From the NCBI RefSeq assembly GCF_963576545.1, contig NC_083638.1, positions 25,010,090-25,074,089 of the forward strand: a stretch of DNA of 64,000 nucleotides, in the 5' to 3' direction. Origin of the DNA: Limanda limanda. Taxonomy: Eukaryota; Chordata; Actinopteri; Pleuronectiformes; Pleuronectidae. Shown here in pieces: positions 25,122 through 44,400 of this stretch. Within the stretch, counting starts at the first letter, position 1, and each line of letters starts with the position of its first letter. The translations under genes were made by a program, and so were the position numbers. The notes under the pieces were generated by a model that saw only the letters and a program-made list of their open reading frames with translations, was not told the origin of the DNA and ran no database searches.

Positions 25122-25170
25122 TGGTAAGACAGACAGATAGACAGATAGACGGATAGACAGATAAACAGAT
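25122..25170 (+). repeat. Degenerate GACA/GATA repeat
   Basis: Short mixed GACAGATA array about 220 bp beyond the main GATA tract. Confidence 0.7.
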
Positions 25171-28100
25171 ATGCTGCCATTGCCATTTGCATTCAAGCAG
25201 TAAAAAACAATAATGTAGCTTGTCAGGGATCTTTTCTTTTCTTTTCTCTTCTTTCTTTAATCTTTTTTTGCTCAAACCCTTTTTTTTCTCTCAACCAAAT
25301 TACTCAACTATCTCAGAAGAAATGGCGAGCAAAGACGATTACGAAATGTGAATAGAGCCACAGGAGTTACAGAGTGTGGACATCAACCTGCAGTCATTCT
25401 GGTCAAACTGATATTCTGCAGAGGAGGAGTGCAACACTTCCTGTTGCGACGTACCCTGTATCCTGTTTTCCACAGTCAGTGGTCATGCGTGTCATTCCCC
25501 TCTGCTCGGGTATGTGGGCAAAACCTCGTGACCCTGTGCCGTGACTTCTCTCACACGGTTTTTCAGCAACAGCCGCATGTTAAACATCACATTATTGTAT
25601 CACGTTCTGTTGAGAAATGAGGGAGGCTTTAGTTTGCGCAGTTAAAAGCGGATGGGGGGCAGAATACAGTGAATAACATCCTGGTTTCACTGAATATAGC
25701 TCATCAGTACTGAAGTGTTAAATAAACACCAGTAATAGTAGTACTGTACAACCAGCAGACGGTGCCGCCTTCAGAATTTCAGTAGGCTCTTAAAATAAAA
25801 GCATGCAAAGATAGTGATGAGAGCATTGACACCTCTACACAGCAGGCCCCCGAGACCTCAGGGGCCGAACTCTGCCACCGTGAAGTAAGAGGTGCCACTG
25901 TATCTGTGTGTGTGCCTGTGTGGGCTCGAAACATCACAGATACGGATCTTGTGACTGTATTCAGAAGAAACTGTGAAGTGTTCAGTTACACCCTGTGGTG
26001 GGACCAAACCAGAGGCCAGTATATGCAGGCAGGGCAACTTCACACTGCGTCACAAATATATCCCTGCTCTCGACTGTGTTTTATACATAACAACTCACTG
26101 GACAAGTTGTTATCATAGAGTGTGAGTACGTTTAAAATATCATGAAAACCCGTTGAGATGTGTTGACATCCTTTATGTAAAGGAGCAGTTTGACAGTTTG
26201 GGATTATTAGTTTTCTTGTCACAAGTTGAAACGATCGGCTTTAAATATGACTATGCAGTGAGCAGCTGGTGAGCTCAACTTAGTAGAAAGCCTGGAAGTA
26301 GCTCTACCTACCAGCACCTTTAAGGATGAATGATGTTGCATCTCATTAGTTAGAAACACTCCACCGCATCTACACATACAGATAAAAAGATTGTTACCTG
26401 TGGACAGAGCAAGGCCAGATGATGTTTCCAGTCTGGGTGATAATAAGAACCCTAATCTGCTGGCTGTAGTGTCAAATTAGTGTCACATACAGAAATGAGA
26501 GAGGTATTGATCCTCTCCTCTGACTCTAGGCAAGGGGGTAAATTGTATTATTCAAAAATGTCCAATTATTCCATTAGGCTGCAGCAGCAGCCCACTGTAA
26601 AACATATTCAATGACAAGTCAAATTCCAGTTTTGAAAATGTTCTTTAACGGATGATAAATGACACATTATCCCTCTAAGAAGTAAACATTTGAATTTCTA
26701 AGTAAAATAAACTGGAAAACAAAACTTACATTTATTTTTTTCAGAACACTGTGGTCTGAGCAACGTGGACACTAATGTTAGCAAAATAAATGAAGGTGTT
26801 TAACCAGTTTGCTCACTCTGATCTGTATGATTGTTTAACAGTGCAGTGCTACTGCCAGACAATGTTATTCCATAGCTGACACTTAACCAGGAATTTAAAA
26901 GTAACTTGAGGACATGTACTGAGTTACATCTCACCCCTGCTGATATGACACTTTGAGAAACTGTTTTTTGTGAGTTGTGTTTCTCTGTGGGAGCACAAAT
27001 AAATGACTCATGTGACACAGACAAACACTGGAGATTGTCATTCTCACATGTTTTGTGTGGTTGTTGTGTTTTTTTCATTCCATTGTTTCCACCACTATAT
27101 ACGGCACATAAAAGCCAAAATATAAAGCGATTACCTGGATTGTGGAGTCCATGGCCAGAGTGTGAAAATCATGTTAAATAATTTTTACACTACAAACTTC
27201 AACTTCAGCCATTCCTAAGTAGCATGTACATATTTTCAAAAAACAAGATACAGTATGTGATCTCTCTGGGTAATGACAACTTTTCGGTTTAAACCCACCA
27301 GTTACATTACTTTAACTGTTTGATAATACGAAATGGAAAAACAATGATGGTGGAAAATATTTCTGTGTACTGAAACCAAAATGTCCTCTGCCTCCATGAT
27401 TCAACTGCACGTTCGCAGATGTCTTACACAATAATGTCTGTTCTTGTTCTTGCACTTTGGTTTTGCTTTCCCACAGACACTGAGGCAGTGAAGGTTTAAC
27501 TGGGCTGCGGCACCTGGAGCTTGTGTGGATTCAGTTTGTTCTCAAAGGACATTTCAACAGGACAAACTGCATCAAGGAAGAAACATGGTTGCTCAGAGAC
27601 TTGGCACTTCAATAAAAGGGTTACAGTGGAAATCAACTTCAAGTCCTAGAATATCAGAGGAAAACAAACACCAACAAAAAGCAACCGGCTCTTATCGGAG
27701 CCTGGATCATCCACACCGTATGACACGACATGGACTCATTTAAAGACGGACTTCAGGGAACTGAATCTGAGACAAAAGTACCCAGTTCCTCATTTAATAA
27801 TATGTCACTCATGGTGTGCATGCACTGTATGCGTGTACTTTATTTCTCAGGCCACAAGCACAACAAACAGACAGCGACTAATGGAGTTCTGTGTAGAAAA
27901 CCGGGGGCGCATTTGAAAAGTCATTGAAAAATGCTGGGAGAAGCAGATCAGACAGACAGTCTATAGATGTCTGCATGTAAAGAGGAAACACAGACCTGTG
28001 ACGAGTACAGCAGAGCTGAATTTAATACAGTTTTATTTTGAAACTTCAATGAAAGTTTACAATCCAATTCTTCAGTCAATCCTGCTGTAACCACACTAGA

Positions 28101-28624
28101 CAAAGTAACGTATATGTTTGACTGAATCATTCTTTAAGCTGCTGAAAGTGTCTCGTCAAATTGTTATCATATATTGTAGTGTGCTAGTGCCCATAAGGTC
28201 AGAAAAGGACTCACAAAAGGCAGCAGCTCCCACTGCCTGCGAACATTATATCTATTCAAATTTGACCTCTCAAATCTCAAATAACTTTAATAAATTGTAT
28301 ACGGCTTATAAAATTTCCCTGTATGAATTTCACGTGATGAAGGTTTGAGGACCAATCAACAGTATAAAGGATTTTCTTTTTTGTCCATTCACAGAACTGT
28401 TTGAAATGATTGTGTGTATCGTTGGATAAAACACATTTATTCTCCTGGTTTACAACACAGAGATCGTGTTGGAGGCTGATGGTGGATCCTGATAGTTGTG
28501 GTGGTGGATCCTGATGATGGATTATGGAGCGTGATCGTGGTGGCAGCTGATCATGGACAATGATAACAACAAGACTACTTCACATACTATTCATCTGCTC
28601 ACATACTCCACCATTACTTACAAT
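25171..28624. other. Intergenic DNA
   Basis: No recognisable gene. Short open frames only; none resembles a known protein. About 26190-26325 looks like a fragment of the repeat family at 44895. Confidence 0.45.
28617..28624. repeat. Target-site duplication, left
   Basis: CTTACAAT, identical to 29470-29477. Confidence 0.85.
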
Positions 28625-29469
28625 TAGGGTTGGGTACCGATACAACCGGTACCTACCCGGACCGAAATGCAACGGAGATTTCGGTGCTTCATTTCGGTGC
28701 CTGAGCCAATGGAAGACTGAGGTCTCCGCTCCTCCCGCCTCCTCACACTTCCGCTCCTTCCTTCACGGGAAGCGGCGGCTCCCGCCGGCCGCCGGGCCCC
28801 CGCAGGCGCGGCTGCCGGTGGACAAAATCTTGTCCCCGCGCTGCCCGCGCCCCGTGTGCGTCAGGGCTCCCGTGCAGGTGGTGGTGGTGGTGGTGGGGGA
28901 TCTCCTCGGGAGACCTCTCCCCGGCGCCGGCTGGCCCCCGCCGTGCGCATTTCCTCCGTGGCGGTGCGCCACGACCGGCTCCGGGTCGGCTTGGAAAGGC
29001 TCGGGGCGGGAGGAGCGAAGACCACGCCGAGAAATGTCTGCATTTGGGGGGGCGAAGGCGGGGGGCCGAAGCCCCCCTGCGACAGCCCCCGCCGCGGAGA
29101 CACGGGGGTCTCCGCGTGACGGGAAAGCGACCCTCAGTCTTCATTTGGCTCAGGCACCGAAGTCAGAGTCACGAGTCAGAGTGTGTGTATTTTGTATTTA
29201 TTTTTATTTATTTAAGTATAAACTTTTGTTAACAGTTCGTATGTTATTCATAGTTTTAAGTTAAAAAGGGTTTTGTATTTATTTATATTTATAATCTACT
29301 TTAAACAGTTAATATATTTGGCAATAAAAAAGCCTTTCTTAGTCAAGCATCGTTTTGTGCACTTTTTTGAAAAAAGTTTCGGTTCAGGCACCGTTTAGGC
29401 ACCGGTATCGTTTTAAAAGTATCGGTTAGGAACCGGTATCGGATAAAAACCAAACGATACCCATCCCTA
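28625..29469. mobile_element. Non-autonomous hAT-like transposon with GC-rich core
   Basis: 845 bp flanked by a perfect 8-bp direct repeat CTTACAAT (28617-28624 and 29470-29477), the target-site length typical of hAT transposons. Ends TAGGGTTGGGTACCGATAC and GATACCCATCCCTA are inverted copies; sub-terminal CGGTACC/GGTATCGG motifs repeat. The core from about 28735 to 29120 is very GC-rich and resembles 28S rDNA; the rest is AT-rich. There is no transposase. Confidence 0.85.
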
Positions 29470-29477
29470 CTTACAAT
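29470..29477. repeat. Target-site duplication, right
   Basis: CTTACAAT, identical to 28617-28624. Confidence 0.85.
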
Positions 29478-31440
29478 AACTCATCTCTATCTGACATTTT
29501 TGTTATGTACAAATACCTTAAACATTGAAACACTTTTCCATTATGTTACAAACTGTTTCTTCTAATCACTATTGTAAATATTGATATTTTGCTGATCTAA
29601 TGCATATTCTGTCCATCCTGGGTTTTACCATGCGGCTCTCTCTTAGGTTTCTACATTTTCTCCCCCCAGTAATAAGGTTATTTTGGTAGTTTTCCCTCAC
29701 TCTTGTTGAGGGTTAAGATAACTGCTTCCTCGTTAGATTTGGGTAATTCTTACAGAATATCAGCACATAAATAATAATAATCTGCATTTACCAGCTGCAG
29801 CTTTAATTTACACAATAATAGACAAAATATTTAAACCCAAATATATCATAATGTATATTTCTCTGGTGATAGTGTGTTTTTTCCGTGGTATTTTTACAAT
29901 GTGCTACTACTACTTCTATTAATTCAATGATCCAAGTACTTCTATTGAAATGACAGCACTTAAATATATAAAATATATAAAAACTGACCTAGTTTAATAC
30001 ATTTACAGACTTAAGTTTTAACCTTTTAAACTGCTTTTAGTCGCATTGTTGCTCAGGATGAACAAAAAAATCACCAGAAAAAAACTACATTATACTTTGG
30101 CTCTACTGGAAATAGTTGTGATGGAAATAGTGCCTGGTTTGCTGCAGCTGTGTATTAATACTCTCGGAAAATGTTGCTGTATACACCATCGGTTTTGTTC
30201 AACCAGCTGTGATTAAGATGGGGGCTGGCCACAGTCTGTGAGTTTTAATAGCTCCACATACAGATATTCTGATGGTCCTCCATCAGTTAGGAAAGAGGAC
30301 AGGACGACATTTTGACCAAAAGTTACAACACACACAAAGAACAAATGATCTGAACCACCTGTTTTACAGTTTAGCTGTGACATGATACAATCCATGAGAG
30401 AAGTGGTGTACACACTGTAAATCTGCACAGAACTGTCTTCCCCTGTCACTCCTGTACCTCACTATCCTGTATAGAGCTTTAAAGAGTATTAGTCAAAGTT
30501 ACGACAGAGTTTTTAAGCTCTCAGCACCAATAGGAATACTAATTCTTATGTTGGTAGGAGCAAAATAATCAGAACATCATAATCATTCAGAAATATATTT
30601 TCAGCACATAACCTTATCTCAATACTGCAGTCATCTTCTTAAAACAGCAGGTCTGACAATATACACTCAGGTTTAGTGCTACACACTTACTGGACCATGC
30701 AATGATTATCTCATCTCATCATCAACAGTTGCAATATGTTCAGAAACTAGTAGCGAACATATTTGACTTTTATTTTGTCTAACAAACACACAGAGGACCA
30801 AAAATAAACAGCAACATTTATTTATACCAATTACAAAAAAACAGATAATTTGGCGGTTTCTTTGTTGGCTATTGTTGTGTTGCAGCAGATGGAATCAGTT
30901 CCCCCAGGAAAGGTTCGAGCAGCGTCTCCGCTTTGTGATAACCGTAATCTCTATTCACCTCAGTGTAGTTACACCACTGATACTGTACCTCCATCTTATC
31001 TTGCAGATGTGTGTGTGTGTGTGTGTCACCGTGTGCACTTTCAGTCTGTCAGTTTCAGGACTGCAGGTAGAAACCCGGCCATTTGATGTGCTGACAAACG
31101 TAATGAATGACACTGTCTTTGTGGTGCATGTGAACTGTAACTGATTCCATGTCCATTTAATAAATAAAAGTATTTATAATGTTCTAGTCATTTAATGCTT
31201 CTAAGTGTTGTTTGATATTATCTGTAAGTGAGTGGAGTGGCATGTTTTAATAAACCGATTAATTCAGTTTGATGTAGTTAATTGTTATAAAGGATATTAG
31301 GTAAGAGTATATAGATCCTCTATTCGATCTGTGACTCTACTGGTGTGGAGTCCAACACATGCATTAATTAAAAATATGTTAAAAGTCTAAAACATTAAAG
31401 GGAGTGGGGCAAACAACTCTTGGTGGTGATTGGCTGCTTG
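29478..31440. other. Intergenic DNA upstream of spi1
   Basis: AT-rich, no coding sequence recognised; a (GT)n run at about 31006-31024. May hold spi1 enhancers, not identifiable by eye. Confidence 0.45.
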
Positions 31441-31463
31441 AGGGAGGGGACAGTAGATAGACC

Positions 31464-31820
31464 CTGATAAAAAGGTCATGGTCTTCTCAGACAAATCATC
31501 AATGCCCAGGAAGCTTCAGCAGACACACTCGATTGCTCCCACCCACACACATTTTACAGAAGTCAAAAGTTCCTTTTTCATTTCACAGTTAAACAGCAGG
31601 CCTCGCTTATTCCATTTTATCTGACACGGCTGAAGGCCCTCGGCGGTAGCGAAGGTCGACGCCGCGTTACAATAAGAGAGAGGGAGACTTTTTGGGGTTT
31701 TTTCGTTGAGTGAGAGGAAATTTTGAAACATTGTGCAATGGTGCCGCAAAAGTTTTGAAAGGTTGAGAGTGTTTTGCCAGCAAAGCGTCTTAGAGTCGGT
31801 CCATTGGAGAAGAGGTCTCC
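31464..31820 (+). promoter_or_regulatory. spi1: spi1 proximal promoter and 5' UTR
   Basis: A TATA-like GATAAAAAG at 31466-31474 lies about 350 nt before the start codon. A purine-rich AGAGGAA, an ETS-type core, is at about 31713-31719 and could be a self-regulatory site. PU.1 autoregulation is known in mammals; here it is inferred. Confidence 0.4.
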
Positions 31821-37555
<5,735 letters not shown>

Positions 37556-38059
37556 GAAGGAGGGAAACGTCCGGGTGGGGTCATTAAAAGTAGTTTCTGG
37601 TCTTAGATGCTTAATCAGCCTTGCTCTTCTGGTAAAAACTGTAGGTTTGTGTGAATAGCACCAATACTGCTGTACAGAGGAATCAATCCCTTGAAAATAC
37701 TGGGTTATGCAGCATGAAAGTGTGGAATAGAAAGACATAACAGAGACAACTTACCTTAAGTATCCCATGTTCTGAGTCCCTCAGATTCATCCTGAAATAT
37801 TCAAAGCCTGAACTCTGACCCCTGCCCACTACTTCCAGGTGGTGGCAGCAGGCTGCTTCGTAGAGCAGCAGTCTCCATGTGGTGGCCAAAGTTGTAACTG
37901 CAAGTCATGTGACGCAAGGGTTCAGAGGGAAGGTCTTCTATAGAGTCTTGTAAAGAAATATACAATGAACAGCATTAAAAGTATGAAAAAACATTTTCTG
38001 AATATCACAATTTAAATCATTAGCTCAGATACAGTCAGTGAGTCTGTAATAATGATAAT

Positions 38060-38065
38060 AATAAA
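38060..38065 (+). terminator. spi1: Candidate spi1 polyadenylation signal
   Basis: AATAAA about 505 nt after the stop; the first clear one downstream. Later candidates exist, for example near 38413. Confidence 0.35.
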
Positions 38066-41000
38066 CTTTATGCACCTTTAAAAACAAAGTTTACAAAGTG
38101 CTTTGTAAGCAAATCAAAGAAGCAAAAAACAAGACAATTAACAATCAGCAGGATATGTGACATGAAAGCCAGACAACAACGTCGAGGTAGTCGAAAACAA
38201 AGTACTGTGTGTGTAAGACGATGTCACATAATACTGTGATCACATAAAGAATGAATAGATAAACACATGGTGATAAAACAATTGTGAAAAGATGATAAAA
38301 AGATGACATCATATTAAAGTAAGTCTACAAAAACTTGATTGTCACTGACTCTGTGAGCTTAATATATTTAATCAAAATGTTATCAGTGACATATTGTAAA
38401 ACTCTCCATAATGCAATAAAATTCAGAAACAACACAAACATCCACCAAACTGACCAACACCTCTTTAAGTTTTTTAAATGAAGGCAGGATTCATTTCAGA
38501 ACTGTTTATCATTGCATTAGAATGTATTTGCAACTGGCAACTGAGTTTACATTTCAAATGCCACCGACTGCAGCTGTGAGAGTAAAGGCACAAACACATG
38601 AGCGTCATAGTTTTGCCCACAGGAAGCATACAAAACTTTTTTTAGCAGACAGTACGTGCAGCATGTGCTGGGTGAGCAAGTTTCATTGAAATGAAAAGGC
38701 CGCACTTTAAAACACCATTGTTTAATATATCCAAGGTGCCAAAACCACTGCTGTTCAACGTGATCATCTACAGTGACAGGTTCCAAACTCTGATAAATAA
38801 TCCATCTTCTTTTTATGGTTTAATTTGATTTTTTGATGTAAAAATAAAAGTTAGTTGAGAGTTTGGGACGTAGCTTTATTGGCTTTACCAAGACTGAGAA
38901 AGTGTCACGGTTAATATGAAGCTTTGTCCAGCAGGGGGTTATCTTAGCTTTCGATTGAGAAACAGGAAGTAGTGGGAACCTGCTTCCAGGCAGGTAATAA
39001 CATTTTTCTTTCTATCTTGTCTTACACGTCTGAACCTCAGTGATAAACTCATATTATCTAATCTGGACAGAAACCTAAACACAACAGTTTGTGGAGTTAG
39101 GTGATGGCCTGTTTGTTGTCCAGTGACTTCCTGTAGTCTGATGTGAGGGTTTAATAGACTAAGTTCATATTAAATGTCTATACAATAAATGATATGATAC
39201 ATTTATAAACCTGTGGTATCAATCTTCTTAACCAACTCTTTACATTCAGGTGGATAACCTTTTATAACCTACTACTCTTTAATAACTATAATTAATAGTG
39301 TACAGTCGGGGAAGAGAGAAACAGGGGTGTTGCATTTTAACTGCAAGTCACTGTTATGTCCTGTATGCATTTTTAAATGTGTATATAGACATTTATTGGT
39401 GCATAATATATCTGGGAAATGTTTCTTTACACATTTTCAACATTAAATCCAATGCTTTAATGATGAGTAAGGTCCAGGAGGGGCGGGCCTTCTGTCTACG
39501 ATGTTTGTATCACCTCATGTCACCTCAAGTCTTAAGTTCTCTTTTAATCATCAGTAAAAACCACTGTTTGTACATATTTCAATTTCCATTTCATATTTAA
39601 AACAGGAGGGAGACACCAATAAGTCATTAATGAGATGGAATGCTCACTGTAATCATATTATCGTAATGCTTTGTGTTTTGCTTGTAGAAAAAATAAACGG
39701 TTCATCTGTGTATTTTAACATTTTTAGTGACATGGTCTCACAAGAGAGTTTAGGCAGAAAAAGGAGAAGACGTAGAAGTAAAGATCCTATCGGGTTGTTT
39801 TGTGTGAGTCGCACCGAAGAGGTCGCTCACCTTTCATTACAGTTATGAAGATAAGTGAACAATGAGGAACTCTGAGGTTAATACGAGCCGGGTAGGTGAA
39901 GTGGCTTGTCACTCAGTTCTCGCATGTATCGGCCTGTGTGGCCTGACACGCTGCAGACACCAGCTCTCTAAACTCACACCTCTGCCGTTCTCACATTAAC
40001 CATCTGCTCCAGCATGACATGCAGTTTTGAATCTTTTTTTTCTTTGTGTTTCATATCAGACTTTTTCTCCAACAGCTTGATCGGGTAGCTGTCGTTATCA
40101 CACATGTCAGAGTGACAGATTCCTATCAGTGGACAGAGTGCATGTGTTCAAGTAGATCTCTAAAGGCTTGAAAGTTTAATTTGATCGTGTCATGATAATA
40201 AAAGTTTGAATTGTTTAAAAGCAGCTTTCACAGTTTGTTTAATTCAGCATTTTCCAAAACAAAGAAGTTTAACCTCTGAACTGTCAAAGACAAATAGGGA
40301 GTTGAACAGAAAACTATTAACCAGAATCTCACTTTTACAGATGAAATGTATTTGTATCAAACCCTCAAAATTAAATATTATTTACGAATAAAAAGTTATA
40401 ACTTGTTAAAATGTACCGGGCAGTGTGTAAGTATATAAATATATATATATACAACAGCACCTGCTGTCCCAAGAGCCAACAGCTCCCCTCAATGGTGAAG
40501 GTGCAAACGATACCCCTAACTATAGCTGAGTAATAGAATATAATAGAAGGGAATGAGCACTGAATAACAACAACAACAATAATAAAAAATAATAGGCCAT
40601 TAATAATAATAATAATTATAATATTAAAGTATTTATATTATTGCAGTTTCCATCGTATAAAATGCAGTTAAATGTTTACATGAAAAGGGTCCTTAGAATA
40701 GAACCTATATGAACAGTTAAGTATTTTAGAAAGGTGACATTTTAATAAAAAAGGTTACAACAATTTTGAGATCATTAAAAAAGAAATAGACGTGTACACT
40801 GTTAAAATTGATATTGAAATTTCAAAAAGTATAAAAACTTTTTATTAAAGTTAATTAAATCAGTATATGACAAATAACCTCAATGAACCTGGAATTTAGT
40901 TGGTTATTGGTCTGACAATGCAAGAGATTTCCTAAAGACCTCGTCCATCAGGGGAAAACCGTCGTCTCTGACACTGGACAAACTGAGGATCTCTTCATTC

Positions 41001-41280
41001 CAACCTCTGCAGGATTCACGTTCAGATTTCCAGGGTGACGGAGGGATGTGACGAGAACAAACAAACTTCTGTTGGGATCCAAGCTTCTAAATTTAACTGC
41101 TGCCTTACATCCTCTCCCCGCCCTCTCGAGTCCTGTCACTCAGCCGAGGTGTTGGAGGAGAGGATGGTTGAAATATAGCCTGAGAGGTCAGACATTACTG
41201 GCGGCGGGTTGGGGAGGGGGGGGGGGGGGGGGGGGGGCGCTGCTGTGGGATGAACTTTGATGAGTGGGTGGTTGTTGTTT
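38066..41280. other. Intergenic DNA between spi1 and mybpc3
   Basis: AT-rich with ATA/TAA microsatellites near 40560-40620; no coding sequence recognised. A CATTCC core resembling an M-CAT muscle site lies at about 40996. Confidence 0.45.
41213..41237 (+). repeat. Poly-G tract
   Basis: About 20 or more consecutive G about 220 bp before the mybpc3 start codon; could form a G-quadruplex. Confidence 0.85.
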
Positions 41281-41310
41281 TTTCGGACGTTGTGTTGGGC
41301 CTGGAAAAAA

Positions 41311-41454
41311 AAATAAAAGTAGATGCCTGAGAGATGGGATGGCTCATGAAAGGAGGGGAGGCTGGTAGCACTATTAAAGGCAGAGGGGCTGAGAGAGAGA
41401 GCAGACTGAGCAGGACGAGTGAGTCACGCTGTGGAGGAGGGGAGATCATTCAGG
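41311..41454 (+). promoter_or_regulatory. mybpc3: mybpc3 core promoter and 5' UTR
   Basis: TATA-like ATAAAAG at 41313-41319, about 135 nt before the start codon, next to an A-rich stretch that resembles a MEF2 site. The transcription start is inferred, not seen. Confidence 0.45.
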
Positions 41455-41479
41455 ATGCCGGAGCCAGTCAAAAAAAACG
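41455..41479 (+). CDS. mybpc3: mybpc3 exon 1
   Basis: Codes MPEPVKKN plus one base; donor GTCAGT. The human first exon is also 25 coding nt by my recall of MPEPGKKP. Confidence 0.85.
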
Positions 41480-44400
41480 GTCAGTGACGATTCAACCACT
41501 TTTGAAAATGAATCAACTTCCAGGAAATTGTGTAAAGATTTTCCCTTTTAGATATTAACACATTCTTATTGACCATCGTCTTCATCTGGGGGACATAGAC
41601 AAATTTTGATCTTTCATCTACAGCAGAATGAGACTAAATAATATGTATTTGTGCAGAAAGGTCCTGTAAGAAAATACTATAAAATATTTGACTGTGCCTC
41701 TCACTTAAACCTCTCACTTCAGATCGGTTCATCATTTTCATGATAAACTGTTTTGCCCTGCGTTACGTGTCTTTATTTAGTTTAATTTAATTGTGTGATA
41801 ACAGTGATCTCTTCATGCCATAATAATAATAATAAATATATTACCAGCTTTTAGTCAAATTTAATTTAATATAGATAAACTCATGAAATGTCTTAGACAT
41901 CAATATAAATAGTAACTATAAAGTGTATTGAAATTGAGAGGTTGGTAAAACAGATGATTGTAGCTCACAGTAAAGTCATGATACAGTGGCAGTAAAAGTA
42001 CAAAACCTTTAATTTGAAGGTGTTTATGGCTTAACTTGGTAATATTAGAGACCAGTAGCAGAAGCAATTATCCATCCTTAGAACAAAGCCCCTCTGACCG
42101 TGTCAGGACCCCACGTCCCAGACGGTCCTGGTGGAAACATCGTCCCATGTGAAATCCACACGCGCACATTTCCAGCATCACTGCATTCACAAAATGCGTC
42201 GCTGATCCAAAAATGCCCGACAGGATTCCAACCTGACAAATGGCTTTCCACAGTTTCTTTTTATTCCCCTCCTGTCTTCAGTGGAAAGCGTTTCTTTGTG
42301 TGTGTGAGTGGAGTGAGGACGTGTCTGGTGTCAGATGACACAGAGCAGCACCACACGGCTGCTAAGACTTTTAGTGTCGAGGATTTGTTGAGGACAATAA
42401 CAGTTATGATTGTCTTGAGCCTGAAGCATTATTACCAATTATAATTAACACCAGTGGAATCAACAGAATGTTTGAAAGTTAACTTTTGAGCTATAGTAAA
42501 TAGGAACTTTATACAGTAAAAAAGTAAATGAACTTGGTTTATTTTGAAGCACATTTTTACTTTGATTTTATTTCAAAAACCCAACTTAAACATAAATATG
42601 AATATTAAGACTCAACAAAATCAATCAGAAGAAAATTACAATCAAACAGTAATTCAAACAAAACCACAACCATAAATCCTCTAATTATTGATAGTAATGT
42701 TAATATGTGTTAATGTTGTCTGTTAAAATAGTGTGACCTATAAATACAAATTGTGTCAGTGACTTAGATACATGCCAGACAGTCAGTGACATTGTCTTTT
42801 TTGTTTTGACCTTCAGCTTAGATAATCAGCAAATACAACTTTATGTTGATATTAGCTTTTACTTTAACCTCCAAACAATATTGCGATTGAATTTGTACAT
42901 AAACCTTAGTAAATAGAGTAGTTGACAGTATACTAGTTACCATATCATTGTTGTGAGCAAACGATGAATAACTTCAATAGTCAATTATGTGTCAGTTAAT
43001 TTCAGTCCATCTGAAATTCAGCTGAAACAATGACGGATAGGATCTCATTCAGGAATCCAAAACAAGGAAAGGTGAGATTTTAAAATAGAGCGGATGACTC
43101 ATTTTGACTTTGGACAAAGTCAGGTAAAAGGTGAAGGCGACATGAATAATTGACAACATGACCGGAGATGTCGTGACACACTGAGGGCACGTCGTTCTTT
43201 TTGAGCCTCCACAGTCACTGAAATAGAGTCGACTTAATCCCTCCGCTGTGATACCTGCGCCCCTGCTGCAGCTGAAGCCTGCCAGCCTCATTTATTAGTC
43301 CAGTACATATGTAACCTATATTTAAACTCATAGGCTCATCTTGCAGCATGTGGAGATTGGTTATTTTTATTGCGTGGTTTTGTAATGCCATGCATAACTG
43401 CTCCAGCTGTGAGTAATATGCATCTGAATTCTGCTCACACATGTTTCATAGTTCCAAACGTATATAGTGTTACTGTCAAAGACGTGTCTGCTGTCAGAGC
43501 TATTTCTAAGTCCTTGTTCCAGAATAACAATGAACATATTGGAAAAGAAAAGGAAAGTTGTCAGATGTTTTACACAATGAGTGTTAAACACAAGATGAAT
43601 AGTTTGACAGATTGTCTATAGACACCTTGTCATGTTTTATTTTGTTTGTTAATTAGTTTTGCTATTTATGTATGTTTTACTGAAGTCTTTCAGTATTTCC
43701 ATATCATACCAACATTGCACATGTATGACAGCCAAATGTTTGTGTTGGGAAGAATTCAGTGTGTTGTCAGACAAGGTCAATTCACTGGTTTTCAGTCAGC
43801 TCCTACCAGTGAGCTGAGGATTGTACAACTCTGTAATTGTTCCACATGAGCGGCTTCATTCAGCTCAGGAGCTTTATCTTTGGTTAAATTAAGGATTTGC
43901 AGAGTCAGTTGCAGATTTATTTCCTGCCACCCCTCTGGTGAAATGTCCGACATTTTTCTGAGTGAACCCAAGTGAGAACGTATCAGGAAAATATTCGGAA
44001 AATTTCACAGCGACTGTTGTGAAGACATCTGAACCAGACAGTCTCCTGCTGCTCTTCATATGCGAAACTCAAACTCAGGAAAATGTTTGGACCCAATTTT
44101 CTGGGTCCAATTTATGTTTAAAGGCTTTTTGACTTCTGTTTCATTGCAATGGCTAATAGAGTTCTGTATGCGTTGTTGGGCAAGTTTTGATTTTAAATGG
44201 TGAAAAACTCTGATATGAAGTTCCGGTGAAACAAAATCCACATAAACGCAAACGGCTTTGTTATCTCACTTGACGAAACACTTAAAAACCTACTTCTCTT
44301 CAAGGTTTTTGCTAACACCAAAATATGTGGTAAGAAGAAAAGGGGCTAACTTCTATCTTCTATTTTGAATCCACCCTCCCTCTTCAGTTTCAGCATTTGC

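Noticed and set aside
28560..29264. 234-codon frame and several opposite-strand frames
   Set aside because: They cross the GC-rich core of the hAT element; no protein family is recognisable and the frames end at the element's AT-rich parts.
42100..42444. 114-codon + strand frame in mybpc3 intron 1
   Set aside because: No conserved protein sequence and incompatible with the exon 1 to exon 2 join, which is direct in human.
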